Origin: Marsupella aquatica
Lineage: Eukaryota > Marchantiophyta
DNA length: 64,000 bases
Assembly: GCA_973895155.1 (NCBI GenBank)
Contig: OZ316893.1
Location: 20,708,001-20,772,000, forward strand
Direction of reading: 5' to 3'
The position numbers and the translations under genes are program-made. Below, piece after piece: positions 12,005 through 23,260 of this stretch. Each line of letters starts with the position of its first letter. Positions within the stretch are counted from its first letter, which is position 1. The notes below the pieces were generated by a model. The model was not told where the DNA came from. It saw only the letters and a program-made list of their open reading frames with translations, and searched no databases.

Positions 12005-12430
12005 TTTGTGGATGATGGCTTTTGGCCACAAACAAATGGCCATAGTTTTTCATAGGGTTATGTAAATTTCCTTATCTTTCACTAGACCCTACATTGACTT
12101 TGGTCATGGCCTGTGACCAATCTTGATGGCAAAAAATTATGTATTATGTTTGGTAGTCCATAACTCTATCTTTCTGTGACCCTAGCTAGTAATTAGGGGT
12201 CACAAAATTTTGAGCTTTGTGACCCCTACTAATTAGTGTAGTAATTGTAATGTAACCTTAGTTACTAAGTTAAGGTCCATCAAATTTTGAGGTTTGAGAC
12301 CCCTACCAATTAGGACTCTAAGTGTACTCGGGAGTGTACTGTAGTCTTAGCTACTAAGTTAAGGTCCATCAATTAATAAGGATAATGATCTTAGCTACTA
12401 AGTTATTTAAGGTCCATCAAAAAATAAGAA
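12005..12430 (+). repeat. Dispersed repeat shared with 62563-62800
   Basis: Both sites share GGCTTTTGGCCA, then GTTATGTAAA, TCATGGTCATG-like and CTTGATGG blocks, and end near AAGGTCCATCAAAATT and GACCCC. In this copy the motif TTAGCTACTAAGTTAAGGTC is repeated about three times (12255-12420), and related motifs resume at 13180-13290 beyond the fold-back element. This suggests a larger non-autonomous element interrupted by the fold-back. There is no coding capacity. Confidence 0.6.
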
Positions 12431-12479
12431 TAAAGTCATGGGCTGTCTCCCTGGTCCTCACTTCTTTTCTTCCTACCCA

Positions 12480-13015
12480 TCATGCGCGAATAAGTATAGG
12501 GTTTTTATTGGGTTTAGTGAAATACTTTTAAATTTTGTTGAAGAACATTAGGGTTATTTTAATCCAATTTTGAGAATTCTAAGAATCATAGGGTGTTTTA
12601 AAATCAAATTTGGGAATATTCTTAGAATATTCCCTTAAGTTAGGGGTAAAAATATTCCTAAAAAAAACTTTATTGACTTAACTTTTAGGGTGTTTATTCC
12701 CCAAAAACTCCGCGTGTGATATGGGACACCCCTTGGATTGAGGCCCCCTCGGGGGTCTCACTACATGGGGACCTCCCCATCACCTGCGACGTTTTTAGGC
12801 CTTGGACCCCCTAAAATGTAAGAAAAAATATTATTTTTTAACCCCTATATTCTTGGAATATTCTTGGAATATTCCAAAAATTGGATTAAAAAGGCCCTAA
12901 TGTTCTTATAAGTCTCAAAATTGAATTTAAAAGACCCTATTGTTCTTCTACAAAAATTCTTAAGTCTTCCCTTACAACCAATAAAATGACCCTATCCTTC
13001 GTCGCACGTGATATG
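12480..13015. mobile_element. Fold-back (MITE-like) element with arms of about 180 bp
   Basis: The left arm contains GAAGAACATTAGGGTTATTT, AATCCAATTTTGAGAATTCT and TTGGGAATATTCTTAGAATA. The reverse complement of 12800-13010 reads GAAGAACAATAGGGTCTTTT, TTCAATTTTGAGACTTATAA and TTTTTGGAATATTCCAAGAA in the same order, so the block can fold into a long imperfect hairpin. The central part contains GGGACCTCCCCATCACCTGC. A relative on the opposite strand lies at 60150-60440. No transposase is encoded. Exact termini and target-site duplication were not resolved. Confidence 0.65.
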
Positions 13016-13499
13016 CCATTTTTGTGGAAGTGAAACCCCTAAGGAGGCCCCCAAGGGCTGTCTAAACAGCAATCGATAACTCCCACGATAACTATTACTG
13101 ATGTACGTGAACGTCTTCCTAGAGGGGCAGACGGTGACTGCCACGCCCTACTTTTGCAATGCCCTAATTGTCCTATAACCTACCTAGCTAATAAGTTAAC
13201 CTATCTAGCTACTAGGTTATACTAGTAAAGGTAACCTACCTAGCTACCAAGTTATCCTAAGTTAAGGTAGATCAAATTATGGGGAGGGGTTGGAGACCCC
13301 TAATAATAGGATGGTACTTATACGGGAATCTGGGAAATTGCACCAATATGCAAAAACATCCACCAATTTGAAGATTTCCTCCCTTTATTGGGTTGCTTTG
13401 CCTTTGGGATAATGTCTCCTAGTTTGGTCTTTTTTATTCCATTGGGATCTTGTCTCCAGGTTGGGCATTTTTGTTCCTTGTTATTATTATACTACATCA

Positions 13500-14700
13500 A
13501 TGCCCGTGCGTTACACAAAAGATGTTGTGAAGAAAAAATATGTCGCGTCGCCCAAGATGTCCGATTAAGAAAAAAAATGTCGTTAAGAAAAAAAATGGTG
13601 TCGCCTAAGATGTCGTTACGAAAAAAGATGTTGTTAAGAAAAAAAGATTTGGTGCTGCCCAAGATGTCATTCAGAAAAATAATGTCATGTCACCCAAGGT
13701 GTCATTGGGAAAAAAGATCGTGTCACCCAAGATGTCGTTAAGAAAAAGATGTTGTGGCACCCAGGATGTCCTTAAGAAAAAAGATATCATGTCACCCAAG
13801 ATGCCGTCAAGGAAAAAGATGTCATGACACCCAAGATGTCTTTAAGAAAAGTGATGTCATGTCGCGCAAGATGTCATGAAAAAAAGGTGTCATGTGGCCC
13901 AAGATGCCATTAAATTAAGTTAAAAATGTCGTTAAGACAAAAATTGCACAAAACATGGTGTGGTGAGAAAAACATGGTGAGGTGAGATATCAAGGTGAGA
14001 AAAGAAGTTGAAGTTAGTGAGAAAAAGACGTCGAGGTGAGGAGAAGATGTCAAGGTGAACAAAGATGATGATGAGAAAAAGAGATGTCAAGCTAAGAAAA
14101 AAATATGTCAAGGAGAGAAAAGATGGCGAGATGAGAAAAATATGTGACGATGAGGAAAAGATGTTGAGGAGAGAAAAGATGTCGAGGGTGAGGGAAACTT
14201 GATGTTGTGGTGAGATGAAAACGTGAAAGTGAGAAAAAGGTCAGATTTCTAGATGAAAAAAATGTCAATGAGAAACAGATTGTTCGGGTGAGGAAAAGAA
14301 GCTGAGGTGAGAAAAAATGTCAAGGAGAGAAACAGATGTGAAGATGAGGAAAAGATGTCGAAAAGAGAAAATATGTTGAGGGTGAGGGAAAGATGTTGCA
14401 ATGAGATAAAAATGTTAAGGTGAGAAAAAGATAACATGTCGAGGTGAGAAAATATGTGGAGGTGATTAAAAGATGTCAAGTCAGGTGAGAAAACATGTCA
14501 AGGAGAGAGATGTCAAGTCAGGTGAGAAAACATGTCAAGGAGAGAGATGTCAAGTCAGGTGAGACATGTCAAGGAGAAAAACAAATGCCAAGGACAGGAG
14601 AGATATTGAGGATGAAAAAATGGCTGTGATGAGATAAAGATATCAATGTGAAGAAAATGGGGAGATGAGGAAAATATATGAAGGCAAGGTAAAGTTTTAT
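13500..14700 (+). repeat. Minisatellite array A (units of about 36 bp, then shorter)
   Basis: The array begins directly after CCCGTGCGTTACACAAAAGA. To about 13930 it is built of diverged units of the form AAGATGTCATTAAGAAAAAA followed by GATGTCATGTCACCC. After that it becomes shorter purine-rich units built on GGTGAGAAAAAGATGTCGA. Another GTGCATTGCAC motif closes it at about 14717. It is the same family as 57950-58480. Lys/Arg-rich open frames across it are products of the repeat. Confidence 0.8.
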
Positions 14701-14856
14701 GGTGGTGTTCAACAACACGTGCATTGCACATAGAAATTGGAGATGCGAGATAACGGTCACCATTGCATAGAGCCTAAGCACAGCCTAGTGATAGAAAAAA
14801 TATGGTTTTTTCAATTTTAATTTTTTAGAGGAGTCAATATTTTATATATTTTATTT

Positions 14857-16180
14857 ATATCAACTGTTTTCAAAACTTTAAAGCTAGGACTACAGAAAGA
14901 AACTGGTACTTTTGGGTCAGGGCTTTTTTTCCGGACCTAAAGGGACTAGACTCTCTAATGTGCTGCCCCTTTCCTCTGTTCTCTTGCTTTTTACGTGGAG
15001 AACATCATAATGTTTCCGTTTGATTGTTGGCAGTTCGAAATATTACCAATGATTTGCCAAGGGAAGCTACTTTTAAACCCTATGGTCTAGAGCGAAGCCT
15101 CTAGACCTTCACTTTTAACAAAGACAAAAGTGACAATGACTGTTATTAAGGATTAAGGACAGCACACATGAAGGTGGACAAAAAACAGGGGCTGATGAAC
15201 AACCGTGACATTGACTCTACATAAAGACAAAAATGAAACAAGGGTGGACAAAAAACAAGGATAAGACGAAGGGGAAATAGTATAGAATCTTTCTATTTCA
15301 ATATTTTTTTGTGTAAAAAACACAAGGATGGAGCAAAGATAAAGGGAAAATAGTATAGAATCTTTCTATTTCAATATTTTTTTGTGTAAAAAAACAAGAA
15401 TGGAGCAAAGATGAAGGGAAAATAGTATAGAATCTTTCTATTTCAATATTTTTTTGGTGTAAAAAACACAAAGATGGAGCAAAGATGAAGGGAAAATAGT
15501 ATAGAATCTTTCTATTTCAATATTTTTTTGTGTTCTCATGTCTATTTTCAAGGAATGGGTGATCCGGCTAGTCTAATTCTAATCCACATGCATCACCCAA
15601 TGTGCTGCCCCTTTCCGAGGACCGAGCCATGATTGCATAGAGATACGAGGATCACGAACCAGATAACGAAGAGCTCTTCGTTCCTGTCCGGAATCATGAA
15701 TTGAATGAGATCAGACAGCTGTTCATGAGAGCACAGTCGACAAGGTGCCATCAGAGCTCCGAATTTCAGAAACCCACCCTCGTATCTCACTATGCCTGCA
15801 TGTCAACTACACCAAATTACCGAATTGGTGAGGTGGAGTGGTGGTTGAGCTGGATGAGTTTTGTGCTGAAGGGTGGCCCCAGCTTTACAACGAGCTGCGT
15901 TTTCCTTGGCTGTCGGTGACTGAACTATCGCACTAACCTTCGCTTGAGACCTAAGTGATGCCGCAGCACACGTTGCGGTCCAATGGGGGAATTATGGTTC
16001 CAGTCCCAGGTTCAATTTGGAAGTCTCCAAGTGCAAGTGAGGGACATCTCAGTAGAGGCAATGCTCGAATGAATGTTTCGAATGAATGTTTCTCCAAAGT
16101 CCTGGGTACTCTGGAGAGGGAGCGATCTTGAACTTAAAGGAGTGGCCCGGTCCGAATTGCTTTGAGATCGTCATCTCACT
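14857..16180 (+). other. Upstream region of the copy-2 GH31 gene
   Basis: This contains the repeat arm (15078-15276), the 73-bp array (15277-15546), and about 380 bp unique to copy 2 directly before the start codon. That last part includes a 13-bp tandem duplication (CGAATGAATGTTT, near 16065-16093). No gene is supported here. The region just upstream of 16181 is presumably the promoter and leader, but no clear core element was seen. Confidence 0.5.
15277..15546 (+). repeat. Four-copy tandem repeat, period about 73 bp (copy 2)
   Basis: This is the same array as at 421-690, with the same number of units and the same small differences between units. Tandem arrays normally change copy number quickly, so an unchanged array supports a very recent duplication. 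Confidence 0.85.
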
Positions 16181-19100
16181 ATGGGGACCAGGAATTTCCC
16201 GTCCTTGTTGACTGCCCTGTTTCTTTGCACAACTCTGTCCTTTGTTTCCAATTCAACGCCTGTAGGAGGGTATAAGCTGACTTCTGTCAGGCATTTCGCT
16301 GATGGGCGAGGTCTGGTCGCTTCTCTACAATCTGTCGGGAAAATTTTCGAAGATTATGGCCCTGATATAGAGGAACTTCGGTTGACAATTCGGTATGTAG
16401 TGTACCCTTGTTTCTGATGTTTGGAAGCCCAATTCCATAAATGTATGCTTACGATCTTCTCAATTGGCTTTGTGAGGTACACTCGTTGAGATTTATTTGT
16501 TGTGGAGGCAAAGAACGTGGTTGACATGCTCTTGAGTTCTCGTGCACTTCTCATCCCTTCGGATTTGCAGTTACTAGAAAATCCACCGGCGAGGTTTTGT
16601 TCAATAGCACTCCCAGCTACTCGACTGATGGATTCCCTCTGTTCAATAGTATGGTTTTCAAGGACCAGTATTTGGAAATCTCGACCCAGCTTCAAAAGAA
16701 TTCGGTTTTGTTTGGGTTAGGGGAGAGTACCCGACCTGAGGGCCTGCGTTTGGTGGAAGACAAAACTTATACACTCTGGGCCACGGATATTGGCTCCAAT
16801 ATTCCAGACGTTGATTTATACGGAGCTTATCCATTCTACATGGAGGTGAAGAATGGTGTTGCCCATGGCGTGCTGCTTCTAAATAGTAACGGAATGGACA
16901 TTCTTTACACAGCTGATCACCTCACGTACCGTGTGATAGGTGGAATTTTCGACTTCTACTTTTTTGCGGGCACGACTCCTCTGGCAGTGGTAGACCAGTA
17001 CACTGAGCTGACAGGCAGGCCTGCTGCAATGCCTTATTGGGCCCTCGGTATCTATTCGTTTCCTTCCCTGTGCTAACTAAATGTGGGAAGCGTTTACTTA
17101 ATGCTAAGGCCTGGTCGATTGGGTTGCCTTAAACTTTAAATTGCCTCATCGTCCATCTCTTTCACATCTGAATTTCGTCAACTTTTAAAGCTCACTCTAA
17201 TATTAGTTTTTGGTATAGTCTGATCAAAATCAACTTGTCCTTTAGTAGAGCTACAGACTATATACTCTCCAGTTAGCCTCCTATATTGGGGCCAGCTTTC
17301 TTGATTTTTGGCTGCCTGAATCTTGGCAGGTCTTGTACATTTTTGTTTCGAGGCCCAAATTGGGTCCCCGAGTTGCCCTGATTTCCTCGGGTGCTTAAGA
17401 TTCCATTCATCTTTGCATCCGCTTTGGACTCTCATTCTCTCGCTTTCTCGTTCAAAGTGTGAGAAGGATCTTTCAAGAGTTCAAATGAAGGAATTTCTGC
17501 CCAAGGGAACCCAAGGGAACCCAATGGACCCGAAACAGAACACGATATCACTAAAATATGCCAATAGATGTAGAGAAAGCCGGTAGCAAGTACAAAATGA
17601 GTGAATGAAGAGAATAACTAACCTCGGAGACCGCTAGATAGGGACCGAGATGAATTGATTTTGCTTATCGAGTCAGAAGCAAAAAAAGGAACCAGCGTTC
17701 AGGAAGAGAACGAAAATATAAACTGATTATATCAATTGAGGTACAGTAAGCACATATAGATTAACAGTAAACACAAAACATCTGCCAAGATTTTGTAGCA
17801 AACGAGCTGTCGAACGATCTATTGAATAAGAACGGAGAACGAGTGCTTCTGCGTATTTAGACGTAACATGTACCTTTTGTTGTCTGTTTTGCAAAAGCGC
17901 GTCTTTGAAAGTAATATGATTCGTTTCAATCTGGCTGATTGTTCTTACAGTGGCCGTTGATAGTATAAATGGTTTTTGATTGATTGATTGTTGGTGTTGG
18001 TTACCAGGGTTCCATCAATGCAGATGGGGGTACAAAAACGTTGAAGATTTAGAAGGTGTTGTGGCTGGTTATGCACAGGCCAATATTCCCCTTGAGGTCA
18101 TGTGGTCCGACATAGACTACATGGATAACTTCAAGGACTTCACCCTGGACCTTGTGAACTACCCAGAGGAGAAGTTTCGAGAATTTGTGGACAATCTACA
18201 CGGAAACGACCAAAAATACGTACTCATAGTTGACCCCGGTGAGTTCCCCTGATCGTCTCCATGTCATCCTTTTGCTTTCAGGTGTCTACTGTGAGCTCAG
18301 AGACAAGTACAGGGGGACAATTTGATAAACAGTGAAGTAGTGATTTTGAAGATGTCTTCTTGGTCTGTTCCAGCGTTCCTTCAGGGATGATTGACCGATT
18401 TCCTCTTAAGTTTCACCCCTTTCCACTGGTGCAGATATGATCTAAACCTAAATTTTTTTCGGGTTTACTTTGCTTCTTTCAGAAAGATTTGCAAGATAAA
18501 ACAGTTGATGCTGCCCTTGCCATGCGAAATGATTAGATTCTATGGATAAGCGTCGTCAGAGGATTTCAAGGCGTTCATGTGATTGACCATAGCGGTCTAG
18601 CGGTCTAGCGGTCAATCCAAAAGGTTTACTAAGGGAACAAGTATAGCCAGGTGGACTGTCAATCCAGAGATTCTAAGTGCTGTAGGCCTCTAAATGCAAC
18701 CACCGCACTACAGAAAGGAGCTGTTTTTGAATTTGTGATAGTTTCTCTTCACACATTCACATTCACAGTCGCACTTGCAGCATGTGGCTTGAGCATCACG
18801 CTTTTCATCTACTATGTATGTTAAGTCTTAGGGTCACGGATCCTTCCGTCCTCAAAGATGCACCTCTTGATACCTTGCACGATTTCAACGTTATGAAACT
18901 AATTTTCGGGCTTCCGAATTCATTTCAGCCAGAGAGGGGAAGGAACTTGCAATTGCTGTGACTGAATATGCCAGTCTGATCGAATATTTGTCAATGTTGC
19001 AGGCATTAAAGTTACTTCGAATTACACCCCATATCAGCGTCTGGTTGATATGGATGTGTATGTGAAGAACCAGTATGGCGATCCATTTCTTGCGCAGGTG

Positions 19101-20657
19101 TGGCCTGGACCTGTGTACTTTCCAGACTTTTTACATCCAGATATTCAAGAGTATTGGGGAGGTGAAATCAAACCATTTCACAAGAAAATTCCATTTGACG
19201 GAATCTGGTGTGACATGAACGAGGCTTCCAATTTTTGCATAGGACCAAGTTGCTATGTGGATCCCCACAGCACATGCCCCTTGGAAGATTTCACCATCTG
19301 CTGCCTTGTTTGCAACAATACCCTGCCACTGTCTCCTTGGGACGACCCACCTTATAAAATCAACTGCTCTTATGGGGCAATCTATGGGAAGACAATTGCT
19401 TTGAGTGCCAAGCATTTCGGTGAAGTGAGGGAGTACGATGCTCACAACCTCTACGGACTCTCAGAAGTCATCGTCACCAGTGAAACCATGACCAATTTGA
19501 GCGGGAGGCGACCATTCATTCTCTCCCGATCGACTTTTGTTGGATCAGGAGCATATGCAGCACACTGGACCGGTGATAACCAGGCCACCTGGCCAGATTT
19601 GGCCTATTCCATCGTGAGCGTTCTCAACTCGGGCATAGTTGGAGTGCCAATGGTAGGAGCTGATATTTGTGGGTTCCAGTCCGACACATGGGAGGAGCTT
19701 TGCAATCGCTGGATTCAAGTGGGTGCATTCTACCCATTTGCAAGGGACCATTCCGAGAGGACCACCATTCGTCAGGAGCTGTATATCTGGGACTCCGTGG
19801 CCCAGAACGCCAGAGACTACCTTGGTGTTCGCTACCAGCTCCTTCCTTACTACTACACCTTACTCTTTGAAGCACATTCCATGGGCGCACCAGTAATTCG
19901 GCCCCTCTTCTTCGAGTTCACAGACGACCCGGTGACCCTTAACATCAATGCCCAGTTCCTCGTGGGAAGCTCCATCTTGGTGTCTCCGGTGCTGGCAGGT
20001 GGTGAAACCACCGTCAAAGCCTACTTTCCAAAGGGAGCTTGGTATAACCTCCTCAACATGGCTCAAGTGATCAAAGTGATGAGCGTGGGGGAATTCCATG
20101 TCCTGCCTGCACCAATAGATGTCATCAACATCCATCTCCGTGAGGGGTCCATCATCCCCATGCAGGAGAAGGCCCTGACCACTACAGCTGCGAGGAAGTC
20201 TCCCTTCACTCTGATTGTTGCTTTCTCGCCAGAAGATTGCTTCACAAGCCATGCAACAGGGCAACTGTTCTTGGATGATGGGGAAAGCATAGCGATGAAG
20301 GCCCAAGCAGAGCAAGGTACTCTGATTGAGTTCTCAGCCTTCAAGTCCCCAGCAGGGACTGGTCATCTACGTGCATCAGTCAGTGCCGGAGAATTTGCTC
20401 TGAGGGGAAAGCATATGCTCCAGAAAGTCAAAATACTGGGGCTTGGGGTAGTGATATCGTCTGTGAAAATCAATGGAGTTTCCTTGCATCCGTCTTTGCT
20501 CCACATCTATGCCACACGACATTTTGTTGAGTTGTCTTCCCTCAGCCTTCCTCTCGGGAAGAGTTTTGAGCTGTCGTGGGAATGCAGTCGAGCTGCCTGC
20601 TCTTTGCCCAACTCGAATGTTACTTCAATTCCTTCGCTTGACCTTAGGTTAGCTTAG
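16181..20657 (+). CDS. GH31 alpha-glucosidase, copy 2, with an N-terminal coding gap
   Basis: Exon 1 (16181-16392) starts [20 protein letters not shown], a likely signal peptide, and reaches the conserved [12 protein letters not shown] segment. Exons 2-4 are 16571-17047, 18008-18238 and 19003-20657. The nucleophile is in [10 protein letters not shown] (Asp codon 19212-19214) and the acid/base in [10 protein letters not shown] (Asp 19575-19577). DIDYMD and [14 protein letters not shown] favour an alpha-glucosidase over an alpha-xylosidase. Exon 1 ends in phase 2 (donor GTATGT) but exon 2 needs one carried base, so a direct join hits TAG at once. The roughly 75 residues that plant GH31 proteins carry between these points are not in the 178-bp interval. 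The gene is probably broken, or an exon was lost from this copy or assembly. About 860 codons remain, against roughly 900 for the family. Confidence 0.8.
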
Positions 20658-23260
20658 GGGTTCTTCCACAGTCATCGAAAGCTTGGTTGAATTCAGCCAT
20701 CAGGCTATCTAGTTGCGTTCGAGGTCCAGCGCTACGTCATTTTGTTTAATATCATACAAAGTGTAATCATATAAGGCAACCTATCGTCTTTCGACGTCAA
20801 GCTTTCGTTCTAAAATGACATTGACCAATGGAAGCAATCTTCCTCAGACACTTGTTCAGAAGAGTGAGACAGGCGTCCTAGTTTTTTTGTTCCAAAGCCG
20901 ATCCACTGGATTGAGGTCGAGTATTCGTCCACTAGCTCATTAATTTGAAGAAATACAGGGAATCCAAAACTCTGACCCGCTCTAGATCTCTCTCTAGTCT
21001 GTGTAAGAGATGCTTGTCCAAACAAGAATATCCAGTCCTTTGTCATCCATACTGACCCTTTCAATCCTTTATGTTGTACACTTGAGAATCCAGTGCTGGT
21101 TGCACACGTCACTTAAATTCCATTTCTGTGAACAAGATATGGTATTGAAGTAACAGAATAAGAACATTTTATTCTAGTGAATGGACATTATAATCAAACT
21201 ATGTCCATTCTATCACATGAGTCCTTGAAAATGCATGTTTGGGTTTCATTCGTCCACACTTGCTCTCTGTGATGTTTGCTTTTTGTTTACCATCGGCAAG
21301 ACCTGGAATCTGACGACATGGGAATCAGACACCAAAAGTATCCTGATTTGCACTGCAGGGATGTTTCGTTTCGAAGCTTGCTGGGAGCCTTCGAACTAGT
21401 TGATAGTGTGCGTCTGCAGTTCACTGGAAACCGTAGAATTGCAGTCTTTCTGCTTTGTTTCCCACCTTTCTCCAAGCCATTCTTGTTAACTTTAGAACTT
21501 GAGGCCGAGGGTGTTTCACTATAAATAGTATCCGTTCCTGAATTTGTGGAGCAATATGGAACCGGAAAGGAGAAGAATGAGAATGCAGTGCAGTGAAAAA
21601 GGGAGAAGGCTTGGACACTTCCTCCATTTATATGGTTAGTGGCGGTTTAAAGTATGATTGCTGTATCGCTATGACCTGAATGTAAGACCTCGCTTTGTGG
21701 CTGTGAAAGTTTTGGATCCAGTAATCTAGATCACATCGGCCTCGTCCAATTAACGGTAACGGGTACGTCGACCCTCAGGACCTGCTGCGTAACCGTAATC
21801 GATGACGGACAGTGCAATACCTAACGCTCCGCCAGCCAACCCAGACCAAGGCTCATGTGCCTAAATTGGAAGAGTGCTCCTCTAATTTCGACTTGGAATC
21901 TGCTGCAAACGCTCCTCTAAACGTCGACTGGACAAATGCCGTTTGACAATTGCGTGAGACCATAGGCCGTGTACTGTAAGACAATTTAAAGAGGGACAGA
22001 TTCGCGTCTGGTTGTCGGTTGCCAAATTAGCCTGAGTGGCGACAATGATTGCATGCTGTTGTCTTGGAAGAAAGATAGACAACTGATCCAAATAGTTCAT
22101 TTGCCCTGGACGACTGATCTCAGAAGTTCATTGCCTACCACTAGCCTGATTACTCGTTCCTTGAACGGATATAGAGATGAGATGAGGAGAGGAGACAAAT
22201 AAACCTTGTAAAAAAAAAGATGCCCCCTTATTTCCTGTTCATCTTTGTCCCATCCATGTTTTTTGTCTGCACCCTCACATTTTTGACCCCATCCCTGTTC
22301 ACTAGAGTTCCGGTCTAGAGGCTTGGTCTAGAGGCTTCACTCTAGATAGTAGTAGGCCCTGTTCACTTAGAGTAGTTCCGGTCTAGAGGCTTCACTCTAG
22401 ATAGTAGTAGGCCCAGGAAGTAGCTGTCATGTTGTCATATTCTGAGCGAGATGGACAATGGGCTCTGCTGTCTTTTGCAACTAATGTACAATCCGATAGC
22501 AGAATCAAACGCAGGTCAAAATGGTTCAAACCAGGCTGTGAAATTGGGAGCACTAGAACTGATATGTATACAGTAACTGAAACTAGGCGACGAAATTGGA
22601 CCCCAGCCGTGCGTACGAACGTAGATCTGAACCACCTTTTGCATCGGGAGAGCTACGACAAAAACATTCGACGGTGAGTGGGATTGATTCCCTAGGCCCT
22701 GTAGTTGCCAGTTCACCGCAGAAATGTTTTTGCCAGTTCACCGCAGAAATGTTTCTGCGAGGGACTAGGGGAGAACACGTCCAAATGCACTGTTTCTCGA
22801 CACGGGACACAATTGCTTGGAGCGGGTGAAGTGTCTGGTAAACTCAGCGATCCTTCCACGTCAACCCAACTTCGTTGCTCGTATTTTGAAGTGATTTGTT
22901 TGCGATTTTCAACAAATATGTTCTTCTTTGTTGTTTTCTAGTCTGGAATACGGATTTAAGAGGAGACGTTTGTACTGAGTGACTGGACACACCGAATTGG
23001 AACGATCTGTCCAATTTCTTATCACTCTGCTTTTCAAATAAGCGGCGACGATCGCTTGGACAGGAGTTCATTATCCCCTGCCACGAAACTGCCCACCTTG
23101 CTCTGCTCCCAACCACTTATTACCCCCCTTGACCTGCACTGTATATCAATATTTTTCTCGAGCTCCTGTGCGTCACAGCTAGGTCAATCCTTCAGTAGCG
23201 TTACGTTGGTAGCTGTGAATATTGCACTTCAGTGTCGGAACGATTTCTCGGCTGTGAAAA
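20658..23260 (+). other. Intergenic region between GH31 and LRR kinase (copy 2)
   Basis: This is the same sequence as 5048-7650, including the inverted arm (22211-22425) and the 25-bp tandem duplication (22706-22755). No gene was seen. It should hold the promoter and leader of the intact kinase gene. Confidence 0.6.

Larger units (their letters stand above)
10357..14856 (+). other. Unique spacer between the two duplication units
   Basis: No gene was found. In order it contains 56 bp of unassigned DNA, a copia solo LTR (10413-10761), about 1.2 kb of unassigned AT-rich DNA, a dispersed repeat (12005-12430), a fold-back element (12480-13015), more diverged copies of a TAGCTACTAAGTTAAGGT motif (13180-13290), and a minisatellite (13500-14700). 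Everything identifiable is repetitive, so the spacer is probably intergenic DNA caught between the units. Confidence 0.6.

Noticed and set aside
13388-13741. 117-codon frame rich in Lys/Arg repeats (MSLRKKM type)
   Set aside because: It is a translation of minisatellite array A; the repeat unit length and stops vary and there is no start context or homology.
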